Source: Pisaster brevispinus (lineage: Eukaryota > Echinodermata > Asteroidea > Forcipulatida > Asteriidae). Taken from it: a stretch of DNA of 64,000 nucleotides. The translations under genes were made by a program, and so were the position numbers. Where the stretch lies: the NCBI GenBank assembly GCA_023634235.1, contig JAMKCF010000016.1, forward strand, positions 10,042,866 to 10,106,865. The letters run 5' to 3'. The notes beneath the pieces were generated by a model. It saw only the letters and a list, made by a program, of their open reading frames with translations. It made no database searches and was not told the DNA's origin. Shown here in pieces: positions 33,423 to 45,500 of this stretch. Position 1 is the stretch's first letter; every line of letters starts with the position of its first letter.

Positions 33423-36400
33423 TTACTTTATTTGTTTTCTCTTCTTCGGTGGTAACCTCTCACTCTTCTTCCGCTTTCTTTCCTTCTTTGGCGTGGGAGC
33501 GCCGGACACCTTATCCTCTGTCTTGATGACATCCTTGTCAGCCTCAACCATGTCCACTTTCTCCCCCTCACCACCGGGTGTCTTGGCTGCTTTGTCAACC
33601 GCTTCCGCTGCCTTGACTGGTCCTGCCCTTCCGCCGAATTCATTTTTATGACTTACTGAGTGTGGGTCTGCCACTGCATCTCCATTTGGTATTGACTGTT
33701 TGGGTTCCACTGGTTTGGGTTCCACTTTTATTTTATCTGCGAGAACCGGCGCCCCACGGGCCTGGCCGTTTGTCACCACCTCGTTTTTCTGCTGAGCTGC
33801 TACGACCGCGTCTTTTGTTTTGCCCTTGGTAAGATCCATCGGCTCGGACTGATCAACGGCGGAGTTTCCAGAGTCTTGGAGTCTCGGTCTGCTCTGTGGC
33901 TCTCCCACTGCGAGGTGAATTTTTTTATTAAGCGTCATTGTATCCCCCTGTTTAGGAGGAGGTGTGTCGCTTGGTCTGTCCCGTTGGTCTTTCTCATTCT
34001 GGTCAATCAGGCGCCGCTTCAGGGACTTCCGCTCAACGATGACCGACACCCGGTGACTGGTCGGTACGACGGCGTCCGACTCGTCTTGACTCACGCCCGA
34101 GCCATCACTCGCGATACTGCTACTTGCAGTGGTGTTTGGCGTTCCCGGATTACTCGAGGATGTTTCGTTCTTGGCTGCATTAGAACCCCTACGGGATCCT
34201 TTATCTTTACGCGTCGCTCGAGGCTTCTTGCCCGGGTTGTCTCCATGTTTCCCCAAGGGAAAGGCAGTCTGGGTCGTCGGTACTTGATAATTTTGGGAAG
34301 GCGCGGGAGACGGTTTGAGGGTCATCCCGTTAGTCATGGGTCGCGCATGGGAACCTGGCGAAGAGTAGTGCGGACTGGACCCCATAGAGGGACTTGACGA
34401 GACGCCTCTCAGAATATTTGACATCTGCTGAGAAAGAGATACAAAAAGCAAATTTTATAAACATGCCATTTAGTAACAAGTGTGTTCTTCCCAAAATCTA
34501 TGGGGTACGTGAAGTATAATCATTGGTGATCGGCAGATCCAAAAAGATTTGTAAAATATTTGAAAATGTCATTTGTTTTATTGTTATTGGATATGCCTTC
34601 AAAATGAGGTCAAAAGTGTTCAGTTAGGTTTTTGTGTCCATGATACACTGAAGAAAAAAAACATCACGATATACAGACTGTACATCTTGTTCGGTCCGAT
34701 TCCGCAAGAATACCTTACTCAATTGTGCGATGAAATTATTTTAAAAACATTATCAACACTGCGTCATAGTTTTAACAAAACCTATATAATGCTTACATTA
34801 TTGTCCTGCGCTACCATCACAGGCGTATCTTTGTGCGTGTTCCTTAAGCTCATGTCTGCACCGTATCGCATCAGGAGCCGCACGATCTCCGTGAAACCAC
34901 GCCCGGTGGCCACGTGGAGGGCAGTATTACCGGAATACGACTGCATGTTGACCTGGGCCCCTGCGCAGAGGAGTATCTGCACATGCTCAGAGTCCTGGTT
35001 GGTGACGGCGTGGAAAAGTGGTGTCCAACCACTTTTAGCGTCCTGAATTTAAAAAAAATATTTTAAATGTTCAGACCACAAGAAGTATTATTAATATTAT
35101 TATTATTTATTTGACCAAAATAACACAAAATGTACAATAAATAAATAAATAAAAGCACATCATAAAAATTATGAAAAAATGAGCAAGAAAGCAAACAAAA
35201 TAAACAATAGAAAATACAAAATGAACAGAAACACAAAGAATCGAAACATCTCAAAACATCTTAAAAGGGCTAATACGATAATTACAACTAACTGTGGACG
35301 AACAAAATGTACAACCAAAAAACAGCAATGGCTATGTGGGTCAGGGGCCGCTAAAGTAAAATAAACTACTATTACCCGCAGGTATGCAGCCCCGCACATA
35401 ACAAAAGACAGTGACAGGATGCGACTATACAAAGCACACAAAACTACAACAGACCAATACACTGCAGAGGCCCAGAGCACATGACCAAAAGGCAGAGAAG
35501 CACTGTGTAAAGGTATTTAACTACTCGAATGGAAGGACAGTTTGAGATCAAGCAAGAAATGAAGTGAAGGGTTTATAACGGCCGAGTCCGGCCCAAGTGA
35601 GGATAAAGTGAAGGAACCGTCTCCCCCCTTTCAGTTCAGTTCATGTATTTCCAGTGTTCCCAAATATATCAAACGTGAAATAATGTAATGTTCAAACAAG
35701 GAGCGAAAATGTAGAGGAACCAATAAAAAGCACGGCTTGAAAGCATGAACCATGCTTTGACCTAAAAACGTGAAATAACAGGAAGCAATCTATTACAGCC
35801 CAAAGCACAAAAATGTGCTTACTTGCACTACAAGTAAACAAACTGTTGTTGTCATTGTTATTCTTTTTTGATGTATTTCAACATTGATACCAGAAAGCAA
35901 CCAACAGGTAGTTAAAATAAGATTAAACTACTTGTGATGCAAGGATATTAAACAATTATTTATAAGAATATAACATTTAGCGGCTGCATTCTGTATTCCT
36001 TAGAAAACTGTCATTTTTTGTGAAAAAAATCAGCTCTCAATATTAAACATTTCTGCAGATTTGAAACACAGTTTATTACGCAAACTTATTTAATACTCAT
36101 GTGTCTGTGTGTGTCCGCACAGTCAGCGTTTATGTACACCACAGTACACACTCAATTCAAATAAACATCACGTGACAGCCCTGCGCCTTATACGCTAGTG
36201 CATACATGCGCATACGCGCATGAGACAGGCATGTTTACGAAAACGAGACAACGGAAACTTGTTTCGTTGAGAGATGAATCGTTTCATGAATATGACGGTT
36301 TTCATGAGGGAATGTCTGATGCCCTAAACCCACCGCAGCAGAAAATTTATGCTGACATGGAATTTCAATCTAGTGAGATTAGTAGCTTCTTACAGGTAAG

Positions 36401-39400
36401 GCTGGAATTACGGAGCTCTGAAATGTTTCCACCCCAGAAACGGACCCTCATTATCCAGGATGTTATTGTAGTATTTATACAATATTATGGTACACTGTTG
36501 AAGGCCTTGTTGGACAAAGGAAGTGCTTTTATAAAGGCATCATAAGGCAACCAGGACCCAATTTCATAGAGCTGCTTAACAAGTTGACTGCCGGTCATAG
36601 AATTTTGTAGGGCATTCCCATTTGCCAAGTGTGGTGCACATATGCACACATACCAAATAGGTACTTTTTGGGTGTCTACATGTTGTAATACGTTCATTTC
36701 TAACCCTAACCCTCACCACTGCCAGAAGCGTATTTGTTGCGTTTTCACTGATGCCAGTGTATTCAATTAACAATACAAAAACCTTTCATATACTCGTAGT
36801 GGCAGAATCCGTTACACCTGTTACTACGAATATACTCGTAGGCGGCAGTCAACGTGATAAGCAGCAAAAAGTGCTTAACAACTTCCTGCTAAGCAGAAGT
36901 GAAAAGCCTCAAGGGCTACGGGTTCTTCCATTGTTTGGGACGTGGATAAGATCGGTATGCCTGTTCCGATGATGATCGGTAGTTAGACCTGCTGTGCCAG
37001 CTTGGGTTTCCAGACAATTTCCTGATTTGAATATTGGAGGCTCAAGTAGCTGCTTACAGCAAAAAACATTGACTTTGGTAACTTTAATATTTCATTGTGT
37101 CTGATATTGAGTAGCCTTTTGTTACAATAATATGGAGCACTGTTGAAGGCCTTGTTGAACAAGGAAGTTCTTTTTTAGGCAACCACAACCCAATTTCATA
37201 GAACAGCTTAAGCAGCAAAAAGTGCTTAACAATTGCCTGCTATTAAGGCAAAAAAAATGAGCAGGACACCAGTCACAGATGATACATGAATGGTATTTTG
37301 ACTGGTGACCTTATTCTGGTAAGCATTATTTTATTGTGCTTAAGCAGCTCTATGAACTTGGGCCCTGGTGGCAACCAACTAGGCCCACTTCAGTAGCAAG
37401 AAAAGAAATCTGACTGTGAAATAATTTGAAGAAAAACAATTTAATAAAATAAATTAAACATAAGGAAGTGGCCAGCCCCACTTGACTTTGTACTTTTTTT
37501 TCTTTTTTCTTCAATTTCCTACTGCCCTACTCATGAACAAAGAGAGAAGTCAGCCGAGTTTTATGGCTTCGTGTGTGCAGGTACATGTATGTTGACGCAC
37601 ATGTTTCTTGCCATTGTATTGTTAATGCAATTTTATGGGTTTTTTTTGTGTGCTTCTTTTAAACTTTGTATTTGTATTGCCGCGCCTGTTGTTGGTGGTT
37701 TTTCCGCTGTTGGCATAAAATAAAATATAATAATATATAATGCAATCTGGGCCCAATTTTATGGCTCTGCTTACCGTGGAATTCTGCACTTACATCCCAT
37801 AGAATCACACGGTTTACCGGGCGCCATAAGGTAAGCAGCGAGCCATGAAAATGGGCCCAGCTGAAAAGTTGCATGCCTGATAAATGTGTCCCCAAGAATT
37901 GTACGTGACAATTTGAAATATTAGTGTTTTGCAGCTTGAAGATTGTCTGGAACTACATGTAAGTTGTCTGTAAATTGTCAAGTCACTCAAAATGCTCGTT
38001 CTTATCTTGTTGTAAAAAAATAATAACAGTAAACAGTGCTTATAATACCGCTATTCCAAAAGCGGCTTGATCATGGCGCCTTCACAAAAGAGCCCCTTTC
38101 ACACGAGAGAAATTTAGCAAAGGTCCCTTGCTAAATTGTAGCATGGTTGTAACATTTTACAAAATGTACCTAATGTGAAAGGACAACAATTTGTGTACTG
38201 TCCAGGGTCTTTTGTAAAATCTTGTCAAACATTGCTACATTTTGTCGGAGGTGCGGACCTACAACAAAATCTTCCGCATAGCGCACAATGGTTGTTAGTT
38301 TTTTAGTTTGGCCGTGTGAAAGCTTGCAAAATCAGTCTTGCACTGTGACAACAAATAAACAATCAGCGATGGTAAAGTTTGTAGCAAGGGACCATGGTTA
38401 TTTTTTTTTGTCTTGTGAAAAGGGCTCACAACAAACAAAGGAAGACAACAAGAAATATATATGCAAGAACCAGGCAATCACCAAAAAAAAAAACATCATT
38501 AAAAGAACAATGTGTCTTCAATTGGCGTTTGAGCTTCATGGCATTATTGCAAGACCTCACGGTTGGTGGAACATCGTTCTATAAATTGCGACCAGAAATT
38601 ATGTATGACATTGTCTTTTGAAGCAGAGTTCCTGTTTCACTGTAGTTTTTCTCTGATAAAAAAAAATAAAATGTATAAATGCTCATTGAATGCAATTCGG
38701 TCTTTTTTCTTTTCTTTTTAATTTACAAATCAAAGATTATACTCACCACAGCGTTGGTGTTTGCCCCGCCATCAATTAACACTTTTGAAAGACTGCACAA
38801 GTTGTGCTTGACCGAGATATGCAGTGGAGAAAAACCTGTACAGAAAAGCAATTTTGAAATCAGATATTTGTTTCCTTTTTATATAATTTTTTTTAATGAG
38901 ATATCGCCTAACATCACAAGGCTGGACGGCCACTTCAACCCTGTTCAAGGTGAGACACTTAACTGATTCAGGCTGTTGACTCAAATCAACTGTCACCACG
39001 GGGGCACATTGCCACATACTGTACTCCTGGGGCATAGGGATGTAGGCAAGGTTTTCATCTACTAGGATTCTGGCTTGCTCAAGGGCATTTACATGTAAGT
39101 GTCATGACTGGGATTCGAACCCTTGGGTTGAAACAGGGTTAACCCCTTCACAGTCCGTAAGGATGTAGGTACGGGTGTCATCTGCTTGGATGCCTGGCTG
39201 GTAGAGCAGAATGCACTACCTTCCCAACTTCTTACTAAGCAATTATGGTTAAGTGGCTTGCTCATGAGCACAAGTGTCATGACCGGGATTCGAACCCACA
39301 CTCTACTGCTGACAACACCAGAGCTTAGGTCTAGTGAACTACACCCCTCGACCACACATGCCACAAAATAAATACAAATAAAATAAAGGACCAAGATTCA

Positions 39401-39517
39401 CAAACAATATTGTTATTAGAAGCATTAAAATGTGTATTTGTTTTTGACGCATTTATGTAATTCATATATTTGTGTAATTAGTCCCTCATGGTACATTGAG
39501 CAGTATTTTTTTTGTAA

Positions 39518-39548
<31 letters not shown>

Positions 39549-42500
39549 GGCTATATTTATATAGCGCTCATATCCGTCACTCAGTGACGCTCAAGGCGCT
39601 TCAACATTCAGTATTTTCCTGCAAGGTATTTGGGGGCTACTAATGATACAGGCTACTTATGATACAGGCCCTAAATTTTAACAAAATCATGTTTTAGGTA
39701 CATACCACACCCCAAATAAATAAAAAAGTACATGTAAAATACCCCCCAAACCCCCCCCCCAAAAAAAAAAACAAAACAAGAAATAAACAAGCAAACAAAC
39801 AAAAACCAGATTTTCTTTATAGTGAACATATCCTAGTAGCTAGATCAAGGCACTTTACAATTGTATTATCCCTGTGGAAGCTCTAACAAAACAATAAAGG
39901 ACAATAGGGAGTCTCAGATTTCATAAACCCATTCTGCACCGCACTCAACAGCACCCCTTGGCTCGTTGTGAAATCAGTGCGCTACCTTGCACAATTTCCG
40001 TGGGAACTTCCCCAAACGAAACCCAATCCAAACATCCAATGTCAACTCTCTGCTAAAAAAAATAACACAATTAAGTACAAAGTTTCCCTTCGATTCACGC
40101 TGAACAAAAAAAACCCAAAACTTCCCTCCTCGATGCCTTTGTGTCTATTTCCTAGTACAGCAGTCTCTTTTGTGTCACGTGGGGAAAACCCTGTGATCAG
40201 GATTCAGGCTTGAATGGGCTGTTTATCTAACAAACATGAGTTGAAACGGCGACCATGATTGTACGGGAAATCCCCCTTATTTGCAGCTATACAATTACAA
40301 TGCATGCTTACTGTCGCAAAGATGCTACGCGTACCTCACGTACCGACACGCTAACATACTTTAATACATACGCAGACACACAGAACACCGGTAGCCTGAG
40401 GTGGCCCAGTACCGGTTCAGAAGTTACCAGAAGGAAGAAACACAGGCTAGATTCATAACAAATTTGTTTGGTTTTGATCTGATTATACAGTTCATACCAG
40501 TACTGATGCTCCAGGAAAATGTTTGTCTGAATTCATGTATATAACGTCAATGAAATGGCATTTAAAACAGGTTTCTTTTTTCAAGAACTTAAGTGGTAAC
40601 GTTTAAATAAACGGGACAGTTTAATTTGATGGAAAGATCACAAGTTGGTTAGATCAATTACTATTGAAAACTAGAGGATTGGAATGAATTTAATCTTCCG
40701 AAAACCAACAATGTATTCCTTTAACAATGTAGGAAGTAAGAGTTGAACACAATACAATGTTCCGGTTTATTAGGAGTGTTCAAATTAATCGCAGCCAGAC
40801 GGAGCCTGGTGGGGCCAAATAGTCTGGCCCCTGTCATCCTATCATGGGAATTAGTATTCATTATTGTTATTGAAGGCCGGAACTTGGCACGTCGTGGCCA
40901 AGCGGTCTATTGCATCGGACTCAGGTTCTGGTGGCTGAATCATCGGAGTGTGGGTTCAATTCCAGGTATGGACACTTGGTGTCCTTGGGCAAGGCACTTA
41001 ACCATAATTGCTTCTCTCAACCCGGGAACAACTACCTTGAACTAAAGTCCCTAATTTTCAAGAATAATTTGAATATTCTAAAAGACTGTTTATATAAGAC
41101 TTTTAAAAGAGAAAAGTGTAGAATATTTCTAAATAAATATCAAAACAATATACCAAAATAATACATTTAATGGATGATATCTGACCAAAAAAAATTGGAA
41201 AAATCCTTAAATGACTAATGGGTCTGTGCTGCCCCTTATTCTAGACCCAGAACCTCCCAGATGTTACAATGCAGGAGATTTTCAGACTCCGTTCACCGCC
41301 AGAAAGACAAAACTACGGTTTGGACACAGTGTGGCGTACTTCTTTCTCACTTTGGTGACTGCTTTCAAGACTATAAGAACACTAAAAGGAGTTTTGAGAT
41401 AAATCCTGAAATCAGGAAAAATCCTGAACAATCTCTTTTTTTTTGAGGGGGGGTGGGGAGAGGGATGAACAAACAACTAACGATTGTGTCAGGGTTTGCC
41501 CTTAACATTTTCAGTGACTTGCCAGGAGGACCAGTGACTTGCCAGGAGGACCAGTGAGCTTTTCACTTCACTGGGTCCCCCCCCAGTTTTTTCACTTGTC
41601 CATACTTGTCCATGCTTTGCAACACTGAGCTAGCCAGTCGGACCCAACCTCTTCCCCAGGGTGTGTCGAGCAGTACAAGGTTGACTGCTCTCTCACCCTG
41701 GTATTGGAACATTTGCATATCCAAAAATTTTGGATACGTATGCAAATTAGAATAGTCTGGCTGCATATCGAAATTCACATCTTCGCCATAGTCTCCTGGT
41801 CCGGTACCAGATTTAGTAGCTTGTATGTATTGGAAACATGTACATGTGCTAATGTACTGTTGTTGTCCAATCAGGGTCCAAGTGAGGAGTTTCCATCCCA
41901 GGGTTTACTATTTACAAACATGGTTGGAAATAAAGTAAACCATGGGGACGAGGTTGAGTCGGACCACTTGGAGAGAATTCTGACTGGTCCTCGGGTGATT
42001 TAACTGGCATTTGACCAGCGGACCACTATTTGACAGAGAACGCTGTGTGTCGCGTACGTTTTGTCTTTCTGATGTTGAAAAAAAAAACACCCCACAAAAA
42101 AACAAAGGCATAAACTTACCGCTGTAATTTCGTTTGTCCAAGTTCAGCTTGACCTTTGAGAACCTCAGGATTGCATCCAGTGTGTCGCGAGACCCTTGGC
42201 AGGGGTTGCAGCAAACGTTGTGCATAGCTGTCTGACCGTTGCGATCCGTCTCGTTGGCATTGGAACCATTATCCGCCAGAATGCGTGCTGCATCTGGGTT
42301 GCCGGTAATGGCGGCTATGTGTAGTGGAGTCTACAACAAGAAAACAAACAAATTATTAGAATTAAATGAAGTACAAAAGTAAAAAGTACAAATTATTGTA
42401 TTCTATATGAAGTGAACATTTTGTTTAGGCCTACAAAACTAAATGGGGGCTAATTTCAAAATTGACATTAACATATTTATGTGTTTATTTATTTATCTAT

Positions 42501-45500
42501 TATTTATCTTCAGTGAGACACTGCTTTTCAAAGCTGCCCAATGGCAACATTTAATATTAAAAAGTCGCATCCCCTTAAGGTGATCCCCTGGCTGCCGCTT
42601 CCCAGGTTGTATCGTAAACTTGGGTGTGATCCCTGGCTACACGGCAGCTAACGGTTGTATGGCTTCTGACTGGCACCCCCGAACAAAGATATTGACTAAT
42701 AGGGGAGACCACCAACATAGGGCTGGATAGCTCAGTTGCCAGTTGGTAGAGTGCCAGTACGTTAGTCCGGAGGTCATTGGTTCAATTCCCACTCAAGTCA
42801 ATTTATTTTTCTTCGCTCAAAACGATACAATTAATATGCAACTGAAAAGTGATATGAGACAAACAAAACCCCCCCCCCCCCCAATTAAACTTTCTTGACA
42901 AAATATAAAAAAATAAAACTAGGCCAGCCAGAAATCATAAAATTTGAATAGATTTCACAAAGAGCTAATATATAATTAGCTCAGCAAGGTGTAATGTCAC
43001 AATAGAAATCAGCATCAGCAACTCATCTTAAGATGAATCTTAATGCTTTGTGAATCCGAGCTCTGGATATATGGACAAACAAAACTCACAAGACCTTAGT
43101 CTGTTACATACCAGACATTAAAATATCAATTTCTTGTAACGAAAATATAATTGTGCAGGGAGACCAATAAATGCACTCCACCAGCCACAAATTTACAAGT
43201 CACAAATTTACCAGCCGTAAATTTAGAAGCCCCAAATTTACAAGCCACAAATGACATTTACATAAAGGTGGAATTAGACTATTTTGAGAATCTTAGTGCT
43301 TTGTGAATCTGTGCTCAGGATATATTGACAACAACCAAAAAAACCTCACGAGACCTAGTGACACATACCAAACATTAAAAATATCAATTTCTTGTAACGG
43401 TAAGCTTCAAACTGGACCAGAGTAGGAAGTCAAGGAAACATAAATGTTGCAGGGAGACCAATAAATGGACTCCACCAGACACAAGTCTACAAGCCACAAA
43501 TTTACAAGCCACAAATGACATTTACATAAAGGTGGAACTAGACTATTTTGAGAAAAAGGCCCTAGATCTGCACTAGTGGGTGTTGGCATCGGACCTTGTT
43601 TTTTCATTCATTTGAGCTGGTGTTAACATTACGGTTTTTATGGTGTATCAAATAATAAACCACAAAGGTTTTTTATGGTGGGATACAGTTCTACTTTGAC
43701 TATAAATTTTCTTGGAAAACTTTTACCATTGAAAATAATAATAATAGTAATGATAATACAAAGCATTTATATAGCAGTGCACTCAACCAGAGTAAATAAC
43801 ACAACGCTTCACACAAAAATTAAACAACAAGCTAAAAAGGATTCAACAGAATAAGCAAAACACATGAATATTTAAATTAACAAGTGAGTTTTTCTCATAC
43901 AAATAGTATTAGAAGATATACAATATATGAGAGAATAGCAATAGCTGGTGCAAACTGCTTACTAACCAAAAGGACCTATGGTACATGTAAATGCAAAAAG
44001 TAGTTAATGGACTGACATTTCAACCCTAGCAGAGTCATTCTCGAAGGCTACATGTAAATTCACAACACAACACAACACACAAAACAGGTACACTGGTGTA
44101 ACAAAAACAGTCAAGTGGAAAGAGATGAAGAGAGCATGCAGAAAAAGCAAGAGGTAAACAAGGCAAAGGAGACAAGGGGGTGTGGTTGGAGAGGAAAATT
44201 GCTGGTTTGACCCCACCAGGTAGGAAACATACAAAATACCAACAACAAAAATTGTTTCAAGTGACCTTTAAATTAAATAAATAACAAATCACTGTAATGA
44301 AGAATTTACTAAAGAGAAATAAAATTTTTAAAAAACATCAATAAAACTGGGCAATCGCTGAAAAGAATTTTGTTTAAACATCTATGAAACTGCACAAAAC
44401 ATGTATAGTAGTATTTTACTTTAAAAAAAAAAATGGTTTAATGTGACCTGGGTTTGATTCCACAAAGCACTAAGTAAGATGAGTTGCCAGTACTACCATA
44501 GTGATTTGAATTGTGACATCACACTTTGCTTAGCAACTAAGATCGATGCGCACTTAAGATCAATCTTAGCTCTTTGTGAAACCGAGCCCAGGAAATTATG
44601 TATTCCGGTTTTGATTGGGCAAAGTATTCAGACCATGACCAATCAGATCAAACCCACCTGCTGCATATCGTTAAAGACATCCAACGGTTTTCCAGCTAAC
44701 TTGAAAAGTTCCACCAGCCTGCTTACAAGGCGAATATCAACATTTTCTTGAGCCAGGGCAATATGAAGCGGTCTGTAAACAAATTGAAGGCAAAAAATAA
44801 ATAAACAAATAAATAAATACAAACTTAAAACTGTTTTAGAAATTTAAATTTGAAAGGTAAATTATCTAAGTGGTGCCTTTAGGAGTAAATTTTAAAAAGG
44901 GGGAATTTCTCTTTAAACTCCCAATCTATCTTTAACTAAAGATAATTTTTATCACTTTTGTCTGTTAACCGAAAAAAAAGAAGGGTTCATGGTTTGTCTG
45001 GGCTTTTGCTTACCTTTGAATGCATGTTTATATTCACAGCAGCAAACAAAATAAGCGAGGATGTGTGGTTACTGGAACAATGGTAGAACTACTGGACTCT
45101 AGCCAGGGGTATTGTTGGTACTTCAAACCCCAGCTAGACTCGGACAGTTGTGGGGTTACTGGCCTAGCGCCAAAACTACCCGACTCTGGCTAGAGGACAG
45201 TGGGAATTTCAAACCCTGAACGGTGACTTGGTGGGGGGGGGGGGGCAGGGGGTCCTTCAACTGCTTTTTAAAAAACTTTGACTGAACTTTAGAGTTAAAT
45301 ATTTCTCTGGAGGATTGGAAATTGTTTGAACTTAATAAATGGGCTTTCATTTTCTTAAATTAATCACGAAGAATACCGATATCATAACTACTTTTAATCA
45401 TGATAAAAAACATTGATTTCATATATTTTGAACTGCCACAACTGAAAATCGATCTTTCTTTAGCTTAAAGCAAAATTCCTACTGAACAAAAACAATTCTT

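Larger units (their letters stand above)
35043..38746. other. BCL3 intron 5, repeat-bearing
   Basis: No other gene is seen. It contains a local duplication (36470-36600 and 37122-37240), three foldback elements and AT-rich sequence. A short TAACCCTAACCC stretch lies near 36702. Confidence 0.55.

Noticed and set aside
33876..34397. 173-codon plus-strand ORF
   Set aside because: Antisense shadow of the last BCL3 exon, whose minus-strand frame has clear homology.
42718..42805. Functional tRNA gene
   Set aside because: A and B boxes are present, but the D-arm region has a short duplication and I cannot close all stems, so it is listed as a tRNA-like repeat.
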